Shown one piece after another: positions 11,186-20,190 of a DNA stretch of 64,000 nucleotides. Numbering within the stretch: position 1 is the first letter of the stretch; each line of letters opens with the position of its first letter. The translations under genes and the position numbers were made by a program. Below the pieces are notes generated by a model that saw only the letters and a program-made list of their open reading frames with translations, ran no database searches and was not told the origin of the DNA. Source of the DNA: Eutreptiella sp. 'Long Island Sound 2002' (Eukaryota; Euglenozoa; Euglenophyceae; Eutreptiales; Eutreptiaceae); NCBI GenBank assembly GCA_964036045.1, contig OZ038378.1, forward strand, positions 62,707,114 to 62,771,113. The letters run 5' to 3'.

Positions 11186-12825
11186 ATGGATAGTGATGTC
11201 AATGAGGCCCTGCGGGCTCTCAACACAGCTAACCTCCGGCGGTACACCGATTTGCAGTGCCCCAAGGCCCGGCGGCGGCGTTTGAAGGCGGTTCAGCGGC
11301 TGGTGCGAGTTCTATTGGGTGACCCAAACGTTGTGTGTGGCACCAACACCAAAGGCGAAGTTTGTTTAAGTGGTGGGGCGTGCACTGCCCTGTCTGGCCC
11401 ACTTGGCGGCCATCTTGCATTAACAGCTCAGGAGCATGAGGCCCTGAGCAAGCTACGCATGGCATGCAGCATGCATCTCTCCCAACGGGCCCTTTTGCGA
11501 ATGCCCCGCCGTTGCACACAACGGGACCTAAGGACCGTTCGGCAACGGATCATGCCCTACTTTCCCCAAACAACCATTGTAAAGTCTACCACAGGCCGCA
11601 ATAGGGCAGCTGCCCATGTGCTTTTGCAATCAATTGTGCCAAATGCTATATTTATGGCCCGAGTTATCGGGAAACCCCCCCCTAGTGGCGTTGCCATTGT
11701 TGTTATTTCAGTTGATGCGACTTCCTTGTGGAAGGCATCGTCAACCCGTGCGGATGTATGGGTTGATGTATGGGGGGGGGGGCAAAATATGCTTCGAAGG
11801 TGAAGCTATGGGCCTCATGGTTTTGCATGGATGGCGGGGATGAACAGGCTTTTTTGAGAAGCCTGGACATCTCCGCCAACCTCAACCAAGAGGTGAGGGA
11901 TGTGGAAAAGGACGTTGTCCTCTTTCAAAACCAATTTTTGACTTGCACCGTCATTTTGACAGGGGATGGGAAGGGGATGCAAGCAATGGGGGGGGCTGGG
12001 TCTAAGTGTTGGTTGTGCAAAGACCCCAATGGGATTGTTGAGCAAAGGGGGGTGGAGTCCACCTCAAGAAGGGCGGCATTCTTGAGAAGTGTGACCCCTG
12101 ATAGGCGGCCGGGGGACTACCAACATGCAGCATGCCGCATCCTAAACGGCATTGCAAAGCGCATTGAGACCACCCTTCAGGCCCTCCCCCCTGGTACCCC
12201 TGGTAAGGCCCAAGCTCTTGCAGCTTTGCAGGCCTTCAAACAAGCCCTCAAGGATGAGACCTCAGGCATCCCTCTGAGGGAACGCCTCCCTTCGGCCTCA
12301 AGGGCCACAGAAAGAGATTTCGATCTAACAAGCACCATAGTTTTCCTAACCCCCCCCCCCTTCCAAAGGCAATTTGTGGATTGCCTCAAAGAGCATGTCC
12401 CCACAGTGAGGACCCCTGGGGGACCTATGTTATGGGTTGTTGTGCATGTCATGGTGAAATGCATTGAGGGTTTGTATGAGCTTTGGAGGGTGAGGGAGTT
12501 GTACACTCTAACCCAAGTGGAACGCCACCGTGCGTTGACCACAAAATTTTCAAAAGCGTGGGGAGACTCAGGTTGGTCCCCCACCAGGTGGATCCATTGG
12601 TGCTTGGCACATTCCACCTTTTTTGCCGAGAAATGGAGGAACATTTTTCAGTTTTCCTCCATCCCAACGGAGTATCGGCATGGGCCTTACAAAAGGAGGC
12701 TCAAAAATTGTTTTAAGGGTTGGTCCTTGGTGAGGCCAAGTGTGTCCCTCCGCCACATGCACCATTGCATGTCCATGAACGTCCTGGAGCAAGGGCTTTT
12801 GGGACTCGAGGCAGCCAAGGCCTGA
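11186..12825 (+). pseudogene. DDE-type transposase with a poly-G frameshift
   Basis: The start is the ATG at 11186, after an acceptor-like site. The frame is open to a run of 11 G (about 11772-11782), where it shifts. It then continues without a stop to TGA at 12823-12825, giving a product of about 540 residues. An RNase-H-like order can be read: a hydrophobic strand with VVISVDATSLW (candidate first Asp, about 11715), strands on both sides of the G run, ILTGDGKGMQ (candidate second Asp, about 11960), a CWLC zinc-like pair just after, then FSSIPTEYRHGPYKRRLKN (candidate Glu, about 12670). The last motif parallels MEGSHRRLKRML of the transposase at 2008-3732. The order D, D, CxxC, E resembles uncharacterised transposases known from other eukaryotes, but I cannot assign a superfamily. 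Confidence 0.55.
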
Positions 12826-12911
12826 GACATTGATGACTTTGTATGAAAAACGACCACACATGCTTTGTGCCAAGTGTTTTGTGTTGTTTTTCCTAGGGAG
12901 GGAGGGAGGAG

Positions 12912-13035
12912 GGGTGCGCGATAACTACACGCGATAACTACGCGATAACTGAGTTATCGCGCGATAACTAGCGCGATAACTAGTTAGAGCAAGGTGCTCT
13001 AACTGCGTTCTAACTCTGTTCTAACTGTGCTCTAC
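12912..13035. repeat. palindrome array downstream of the transposase
   Basis: Repeated CGCGATAACTA, TTATCGCGCGATAA and TCTAACT words directly follow the transposase stop. They match the arrays at 7.9, 10.9 and 13.9 kb. Confidence 0.7.
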
Positions 13036-13189
13036 CTCTTTGACCCCCCCCCAAAAACCACCCCTACAATGAGGGTTATGTGGGGAAAGAAAGGGGATGG
13101 GGGGTTTTTGAGGGTGCTGAATCCATTTTTTTTAGGTGGTTTGCCCCAAAATTGAGGGTAGGTGGGTGTTCCAGAAATTGCGTTCTAAC

Positions 13190-13233
13190 TAGGGGTTCCG
13201 CACCACGCCCTAGAACGCTGCATCCCACAAAGG
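13190..13233 (-). repeat. short copy of the inverted-repeat terminus
   Basis: The reverse complement starts GGGATGCAGCGTTCTAGGGC and continues GTGGTGCGGAACCCC, matching the outer part of the inverted repeats at 9654 and 14194. It may be the true right end of a unit 9654-13233 carrying the dioxygenase and transposase, or an internal relic. Confidence 0.5.
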
Positions 13234-13835
13234 GAGTGCATGGGGAGCTTGTTTTCGGGGTCGTCAGTGCATACCCGGCGGGTGTTGTGGGTGAGGGGTT
13301 GGGGGAACCAACCATCCGACTTCCCCTTCCCCTTACCCGGTCGGATCCTTACCTTCTGGGCACTAATCATGAGGGGGTTGTGGGGCTTCCCCTTCCCAGC
13401 CCCCACCTCCTCCACCTCCTCCGCTTCCTCCTCCGCTTCCTCCTCTTCCTCCTGACCCACATAAAGGGTGGTCTTCGTCCCCGCACCCTTCTCGGCATGG
13501 GCGGTGACGGACTCCAACACGGCGTCCACGTCCTCGGGATGCAGCTGGATGAGGAATCCAGCAACCCCTGGATTTACCTCTAGCAACTCGAAGATGTAGA
13601 TGCTGAGAACCAGGGGGTCTCTCTTGTCGGCCATGAAGGGGGACTTATGGACAAGAAGTCCAAAGTCTACACCATGTTCAAAGCGAGTCGCCACAGGGCG
13701 CCCCACGTTTGCGTCACCCATCGTAAACCCCTCAGGACCGCCAAGGCGACGGACCCCAAGGAGCTTTTGATGGTGCTCGCACCAAGCGTGGGCAGCAGCA
13801 AGGGCCATTATCAAAGAATACGAAGGCTTTGAGAG
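13234..13835 (-). pseudogene. exon of the unknown minus-strand gene
   Basis: The exon opens at 13835 right after an acceptor (CCCTTTTCCCTTTAG on the minus strand). It stays open through the segments HAWCEHHQKLLG and KSPFMADKRDPLVLSIYIFE, a run of Glu/Ala, and a Gly/Lys stretch, until it meets the terminal repeat at 13233. It has no recognised family. Its reading could continue in the exon that starts left of 9654, which would make 9654-13233 an insertion in this gene. The array at 13863-13975 would lie in its upstream intron. Confidence 0.4.
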
Positions 13836-13862
13836 CTAAAGGGAAAAGGGGAAACATAAAAT

Positions 13863-13975
13863 GAAGCGCGATAACCCACGCGATAACCCTGGCGATAACT
13901 GGTTATCGCGCGATAACCCCCGCGATAACCCCCGCGATAACTAGGTTATCGCGCGATAACCCCCGCGATAACTAG
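13863..13975. repeat. palindrome array beside the right inverted repeat
   Basis: It contains dense GCGATAACCCACGCGATAA, GGTTATCGCGCGATAACC and related words. It adjoins the right inverted repeat and, on the minus strand, lies upstream of the acceptor at 13836, so it is probably intronic. Confidence 0.65.
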
Positions 13976-14194
13976 TGCTCTAACCCCGTTCTAACCCCGT
14001 TCTAACTAGTTAGAGCACAAAAAGATCAAATCGCAAAAAGTGCAAAACGGGCAATATGGAGCAAACGAAACATGCAAGGCACATTGTTGCATCATAGTGC
14101 ACCCATGTAACATGTGAAATTCCGGGTTCCAACCATATTAACAACACCCAAAATTGGGGGGGTTCCGCACCACGCCCTAGAACGCTGCATCCCA
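13970..14194 (-). repeat. right 225-bp inverted repeat
   Basis: It is a near-identical reverse complement of 9654-9878 (about five mismatches seen, plus a one-base difference in a G/C run). Together the two would bound a unit of 4541 bp. Flanks do not show an obvious target duplication. Confidence 0.7.
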
Positions 14195-14199
14195 TAGCG

Positions 14200-14985
14200 G
14201 GGGAAGGTTGTGGGGCAGGCCCAACCCGGGCGGCATATTGGTGATGGTTTAACTCCAATTCTATTGGTTCCGGAATCAGCACCCGTCCCTCTTGTGGTTC
14301 CGTAATGTAAATCCTAGCCTCTGGTGTGGACGGCAATGGCAACACCGTACACATTGGGAGGTGCCATGATGACAATGTCACCCACATTTTGGTCCCACCC
14401 ATCCCGATCTCGCAGTCGCAATACATTCCCCACCCACGCATCATCATCATCATCGACATGTTAGAAATGCTCGTTCTCAATGAGCTCATCAATCACACCA
14501 TTTCGGACGCCTTCCCACGTGGCATGTACATTTACACCGCGCAAGACGCAGTACACAGCCGCGTACTGCTGATTCCACTTCCACTTCCCGTGTGGTTGGC
14601 ACCAAAACTCCACGTTGACAAGACACTTAGACTTGTAAGTGTGGTCACCGCTCAGACGGGTTGCAGGCAGCATCACCATTTGGGCACGGTAAAATTCCTC
14701 ATCCGACCAGTACGTGTCAAAGAACAATCGACGTACTGTATCATCGGATGGGACGCGCCGAATGGACTCAATCAGCGGGCTGTCACGCGCCCCGCGAAAA
14801 AGCGGGTTCCTCGCCACCCACAAGTCATACTTGTGGAGAGCCGCTTCCACCGCATCATTGCATGTTTTTGCTAGATGCTGGGTACATTGCTCAAAAGAGG
14901 TACCCGATATCACAGCCTCACACACGCTGCTAATAACCTCAGTTGCCACACCGAACCGGTCATTCGGGATAAAGGGGAGGAAGGC
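14200..14985 (-). pseudogene. fragment of an unrecognised, transposase-like gene
   Basis: On the minus strand the frame is readable from an acceptor-like site near 14986 (TTTTAAG) through TEVISSVCEAVISG, LFFDTYWSDEEFYRAQ, LSGDHTYKSK and KWNQQYAAVYCVL to a stop at 14461. In another frame it goes on to protein-like sequence with DDDDAWVGNVLRLRDRDG as far as the terminal repeat. The LSGDHTYK segment is reminiscent of the first catalytic Asp of several transposase families, but the rest does not confirm it. It is truncated by the inverted repeat on one side and borders palindromes and the (GA)n tract on the other. Confidence 0.35.
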
Positions 14986-15019
14986 CCTTAAAACCGTGGG
15001 GGGGGGGAATTTTTATAGA

Positions 15020-15115
15020 AAAAAACCGTGTACGTGCACCGGTTTTCTGGACCCAAAAAACCGTGTACGTACACGGGCTTTTTCTGAGAAAACCGTGTAC
15101 GTACATGGTTTTCGA
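15020..15115. repeat. cluster of ACCGTGTACGTACACGGT-like palindromes
   Basis: Three copies of AACCGTGTACGTNCACGG or a variant lie on the left of the (GA)n tract; related copies lie on its right at 16015-16160. They probably belong to one element whose interior has been filled by the microsatellite. Confidence 0.5.
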
Positions 15116-15181
15116 CATAAGGGAATTTTTTTGGGGCGGAATTTGGGAGGTATATTCCTTAAGTATTGTGCACATCCGTGA

Positions 15182-15183
15182 AA

Positions 15184-15270
<87 letters not shown>

Positions 15271-15330
15271 CAAACAAAGAGTGAGAGAGAGAGATAGACA
15301 AACAAAGAGAGAGAGATAAAGATAGACAAA

Positions 15331-15380
<50 letters not shown>

Positions 15381-15548
15381 AAGCAAGAAAGAGAATGGAT
15401 GGATGGATGGATGGATGTGTTGCGCGTTGTCGGTGCGTTACACCGTCCCCCCAGAGTCCTTGTTTTTGGGGTGCGGCGTGCGAGTGTTTTGTGGTGATCG
15501 AGAGAGAGAGAGAGAAAGGGAGAGACAACCAGACACACAGACACAGAA

Positions 15549-15611
<63 letters not shown>

Positions 15612-15619
15612 AACAAAGA

Positions 15620-15664
<45 letters not shown>

Positions 15665-15739
15665 GAACAGGGAAAGAAACAAAGAGAGAGATAACGGGGC
15701 GGGGGGGAGGGGAGAGAGAGAGAGAGAGAGAGACAGAGC

Positions 15740-15822
<83 letters not shown>

Positions 15823-15960
15823 AGAGAGAGAGAGGGAGAGAGAGAGAGGAGAGAGAGGAGAGAGAAATGAGGAGAGAGAAAAGAGAGAGACAAATCGAGA
15901 GAGAAAAAGAGAGAGACAAACACACACGGAGAGAGAAAGAGAGAGTGAGAGAGAAAGACA
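15182..15960. repeat. long (GA)n microsatellite with imperfections
   Basis: About 780 bp are dominated by GA/AG dinucleotides, broken by GACAGAGA, CAAACAAAGA, ATGGATGG and one non-repetitive stretch (about 15415-15500). It creates long spurious Leu-Ser and Arg-Glu ORFs on both strands, which are not genes. Confidence 0.95.
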
Positions 15961-16075
15961 AACACATTGTCCAAAGGCCCACCCCAAGAGTAGGAAAGGG
16001 CAAGGGGGCCGTGTTCCCTGTACACGGTTTTTTTCTATAAAAAATTTCCCTCCAACTACCCGGTTTGAGAAAAAA

Positions 16076-16160
16076 TGTGTTCATGCACGGGTTTTCTCTG
16101 GGAAAACCGTGTACGTGCACGTACACGGTTTTCCCAGGGAAAACCCGTGCATGAACACAT
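16076..16160. repeat. near-perfect 85-bp palindrome
   Basis: The arms run from TGTGTTCATGCACGGG inward to a centre at the GTGCAC-like region near 16116. The right arm is the reverse complement, with one difference seen. It contains the ACCGTGTACGT word found on both sides of the (GA)n tract and could fold into a long hairpin. Confidence 0.75.
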
Positions 16161-16268
16161 TTTTTGTAATAGTTAACCGGCTCAATTTGCAACGCTGGGC
16201 AATCGTCCACTTAACCTTACACTCCGTGTTCGGGCAGCGGTAATTATATGAAAATAAAGCGTATGGTC

Positions 16269-16996
16269 CCGTTGATCCTAAAGACCGCAAGGGTGTGGAA
16301 GACCAGTGGACTCTTTTGGCCTACGCTCCATCTCAGCGTTGCACTCCGTGCACCAACACGAAGTCCCAAGTTGACCGATCGGATCGTTGGAGGGTAACAA
16401 GTAGGTCTCTATAGTGGGTCCCCAACTACGCGTAGGGAATGGCGCGGGACCAGCGGTGGCGAGATGCGATCTGGTCTTGCGGAGGCATTCCAAAGAAGCA
16501 TCCGTAAGTTGAAGCCTGGCCTTGTTGACCCTTGGCTTCCCTTCCCCAACTGCCTCACTAGACCACGTGAGAATGGCCCCGTATATTGACAAGAAAAGCA
16601 AATGTTGACATAAGCGTTTAAATTGCAATCGCATTGTAGTTCAAAGTGCCTAAAATTGAAAGTGACACAAGGTTGTAAGTTTGAACGGAGCACAACGTGA
16701 GCAAAAAGTACCAAAGGCATGCAATATGTACAAAGATGGCCAAACCTACACCACAACACACCTTGCCGTTGGATAGTTCGGAATAGCAAGCACCACCAAG
16801 ATGTAATCCCGTGCCCGCCCGCGGTGTCAATCCAGCACTACGCTGGATTGACACCGCGGGCGGGCACGGGATTACATCCCGACACGGAAACGCGTGTCTA
16901 GATGTGGCTCCAGACGGTGTGCAGCGGAGGGTGCACATGTGTGGGCCCACACACCCCTCAACTTGCCTTGGAGCTGAGGCCACCAAGTTCAGTTAA
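16269..16996. repeat. array unit, segment R1, copy a
   Basis: This segment of about 700 bp (starting GTTGATC, with GGGTGTGGAAGACC soon after) recurs at 22350-23075 and, split, at 27470-27935 plus 32814-33081. It includes the 79-bp hairpin at 16800-16878 and ends in GGCCACCAAGTTCAGTTAA. The Penelope-like insertion follows immediately. I see no convincing gene in it. Confidence 0.8.
16800..16878. repeat. perfect hairpin, 37-bp arms and 5-bp loop
   Basis: Arms 16800-16836 and 16842-16878 are exact reverse complements around the loop ACTAC. The outer ends read GATGTAATCCCG and CGGGATTACATC. Copies at 22880-22958 (one mismatch seen) and 32888-32966 (a few mismatches) sit at the same place in the other array units. 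Confidence 0.9.
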
Positions 16997-17427
16997 CTAG
17001 TTCAGCAATGCACGCAGGCACCAACTCCTCAGCCAATAACAATATTGCTCATGGTAGGGTCTGAACAAGCGTGTGTGCACTGTCCGTACCACTGTGTGCG
17101 GAAATTTATTTTCACATGTGGACATCAGAAAATTTCCCTTGCATACACACCCTGCCCAGCCCACCCTTTCGTGGCGTTGCAAAAATGTTGCTTCAAACAT
17201 GTCCTTTACATAGGGTGCACCAAGATCCGACGTGGCTGGGCTGACTCACCTACTTGGGAGCAAAAAACTATCCCACAGGGCACCGTCAGTGCGTCTCGCC
17301 CTATCCCTCCCACTGTCCCCCCACACTGTCCCTCCCTCAACAGTTGGGGTGTGCAGGGTGTAGGCTGATGGTTCGGCCCAGCCCACATCCTGTCACATGC
17401 CTATGATACACACGCACGCACTCTACA

Positions 17428-18317
17428 CTATGTGTTTATCCGACGTTTGAAATCTTTACCCTCACGAAACCATCTGTCTATGTGTGCATATGACACTGTG
17501 TCTGTCACGGAGAGCTCCAGCAGGAAACCTTTAACGGAGCTCTTCCACCAATCAGGCGGGTAGTTATGCCACCCTGCCCCCCACACAAGCGACCTAACGT
17601 TAGCAATAAAGCCCTCTCTATTTGTACAATAGAGTAAACTTTTGTGCATCAGGGCCGGAAACGTGGACGACAGGACCTGCGTGGCATTTGGTGACGACAC
17701 AAGCATCCACCTCTGCCACTCATAGTCAGGTCTGAGGGCTTCATCCACACTCAACACTATCCCTTTCCTCTGCAGAAAAATGGGCGACTGAGTGTTGATC
17801 TCGCACTCACATAATTGTGCTACTTGACCGTGGTCCTCCCATTTTAGACCAATCCGGTACAGGCCACTGGGGAAGGCAGACAAAACCTGGAGCATGGTCT
17901 CTTGCACTTCTGCAGGGAAGCACACCAGAGCCATATGGACATTGTCTTTAAAACGGGAGATGATCGCACACGGGACTGGTGTGGGTGTGTGCCGCTGGGG
18001 ACAAAAATCTCATGCAGCACGAAATCAGCTAGGTTAAGCGGGGCAAAGAAGTTGGTAAGCAACCTTCTGTCCCTCCTAGGTGAATACCGTAAAATAGCTT
18101 CAGTCCTGCCCAGGGCAGCCCAATCCCAGACCGTAGAATATACAATCGGGAAATCCTGTCCCTGGATAGTCACCCAGGCGATCAACTGTTCAGACGGCGC
18201 CCAGAAACCAGAGGCTGGGCATAAATGTCGTTGGTGCTGTGCTTTGTCTGGTGCCCACGCTCGCTGTGTGTGGGCCCAGATACCATCAAAGCGCACGAAA
18301 TCCCCCTCGCCCTGCAT
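17428..18317 (-). pseudogene. RT motif C region and C-terminal part of the Penelope-like protein
   Basis: Two overlapping frames continue after the palm motifs. One (18317 downward) has FVRFDGIWAH, which sits where the RT motif C Asp pair is expected; only the first Asp is present. The other (17934-17428) reads through CECEINTQSP and EALRPDYEWQRWML, then a Trp-rich end (WHNYPPDWWKSSVKG), similar in layout to the thumb and C-terminal region of Penelope-type RTs. Frame changes show that the gene is dead. A telomerase-like alternative is unlikely given the upstream nuclease. Confidence 0.45.
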
Positions 18318-19068
18318 GCAGAGGTATGAACTTGCTGGGCCCTGGGACGACTATTGTTGCCTGGATGCCTTCACTGTCTAGGATACCCTGTACACGTGAT
18401 TGAAACGTTGCAGTGTCAGAATTTAGCGCCAGGTGCTCACACCAGATGGCCCATATTTTTGACTGTGGGGCTGACAAGCACCCACCAATCGGGACACCTG
18501 CTTTTCCCTGCTCCATGATCAAAGGGCCCAGAGTAAACAACGTGTTATGGAATAATTCCCAATGGACATGCTGATACACGAAAGAAACAGGGATATTCCA
18601 AAACTGATCTTCCGACCCTTTCCCCAACCTGTCCAGCACCTTGTCCCCTCCCCTCTGGATAGCAAAGTACGTAATAGGGTGTCGTCTTGCATCACCCAGG
18701 TGGCTGACAGCCCAGTTGAAGGACTGTAGCACCTGGTGTTTCGGAATTTCCCAATACATATCCTGCATATCTTTTTCACACACATGAATCTGTGTGGTGT
18801 CAGCAGACAATCGGATGCAGGTTTGTGCAAAGTCTCTGGTGCCTAGCATCAAGGGAAAGCCAAACGTAGTGGAGTCTAAGTACAGAGCTTTCGCAATCAA
18901 CTGCAGGCATCTCCCAATCACTCTGGCATATCTCTTTAGGGGTACATTACAAAAAGCAATGACATCTCTCCACCTCACCAGAGTGTTCGCCCCCTGTTCG
19001 ACTGACTTCCACTTCAGCATTGCAAAAAGAGACTGGGCGCACAGTGGGTCGATTTCGCAGGACAACAT
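18286..19068 (-). pseudogene. reverse transcriptase palm of the Penelope-like element
   Basis: The motif A-like segment is CEKDMQDMYWEIPKHQVL (Asp followed by Tyr-x2-Ile-Pro, the arrangement of Penelope and telomerase RTs). Motif B is likely AGVPIGGCLSAPQSK, with Gly-Gly and Ser at the expected spacing. Motif C is not in this frame and appears shifted into the overlapping frame at 18317. Upstream residues (KWKSVEQGANTLVRWRD) would be fingers. Reaction by family: RNA-templated DNA synthesis primed at a nicked target. Confidence 0.55.
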
Positions 19069-19561
19069 CCCCTGTTTTCAGCAAGTCACTGAAATATTTT
19101 TCTGCCTTACTGAGTTGGAGCAGACCAGGGTGCCCCAGCTTCAAGGAACACGCCTGCGCAAGCACACCTCCATCCCTGGCCCTCGTTACAATCTCTCTCA
19201 GCGCCAGGACTCTGGCATGTCTCGCCGACGTTCCCCACCCCCAAATCCCAAACTTGGGGCCAGACATCACATCCAGAAGGAAGTGGTTATCCACTAGCTT
19301 TCTGCAGGTTCCACTGACCACGTGCAGGTGCTTGTCAAAGACGCCACAAACAATCCGTGCACAGTGGACAGTCTTGGAGAGAGCAGCAACCTGGTCACCC
19401 AGAAGGTTAGGGAATCGCAGAGCAAGTTCGGCAGTGTCCTTTGCACAGAGTCTAGACATATCCTCCATCAGGGCATCTACATCTACACCAATGAGGGGTT
19501 GGCCTGGGGAAGGGTTGAGGGAGGACAAAGGTAATTTCATGGAGGAAATTATGTTCTGCAA
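18947..19561 (-). pseudogene. middle part of the Penelope-like protein
   Basis: This frame lies between the Cys/His segment and the RT palm. It contains VVSGTCRKLVDNHFLLDVMS and FGIWGWGTSARHARVLALRE, probably the N-terminal RT region. It overlaps the palm frame at 19068, marking a frameshift. No separate function is inferred. Confidence 0.4.
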
Positions 19562-19611
19562 CTAGTACAACTGTGCGCTGGGTAGGCATGCCGTTCGTGC
19601 ATGCCCCCCCA

Positions 19612-20187
19612 TTACCTCACCAGCAAGGTCACCAAAAACCTCAGTCCACTGTCTGGGGAACCTGAAGAGCACACGTGAATATCATTGTTGAGACAGGGAT
19701 ACCGGCACATCCACTCGTGACACAGGCACCTTCTCCGGACAATGCAGGTGAGTGCAGATGGGGGAATCCTATCGGCACCTTCGGCTTGAAAATCAAGCAG
19801 TTTTCCATCTATCTCCCTGCCCTCAAGCGACAATGCATCAAACTTCACAAAGGGCTTGTTGACATGAGACGTCAGGGCATTCTTGACAATACACAGGGCA
19901 ATAGGCTTGGGTCCACGTTTTACAACGTCGCACACCCGTGTGGGTGCACCCTTTGTCGTCGACACAACGGACTTGCACAGGTCTTGTAAAAACAGAGGCA
20001 TAGGCGCTGTTGAGAAGTGGCTCTGAATGGTCTGCCTGAGGGCAGTCTGCGTCGAGTCGCTCAGCGTTGGTGTTCTGAGCACTACGCGTCGCGGCATGGA
20101 AAAATGACATTTTGCCTGTAGCGTCGCTTGCAGCAAACGGAACAGAGCTTCATAGACTTTTGGTTTCACATAATGTTTGCACTCCAC
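19612..20187 (-). pseudogene. Cys/His-rich linker of the Penelope-like protein
   Basis: It begins at an ATG (20187) directly after the stop of the GIY-YIG frame. Its C-terminal third has TCIVRRRCLCHEWMCRYPC followed by a His, a potential zinc-binding cluster of the CxC...H type. Elements with an N-terminal GIY-YIG domain are reported to have a Cys-rich motif near the RT, which would fit, but the match here is by eye. Confidence 0.4.
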
Positions 20188-20190
20188 AGT

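Noticed and set aside
14960-16210. Long Leu-Ser and Arg-Glu ORFs on both strands across 15.0-16.2 kb
   Set aside because: They are translations of the (GA)n microsatellite and have no non-repetitive domain.
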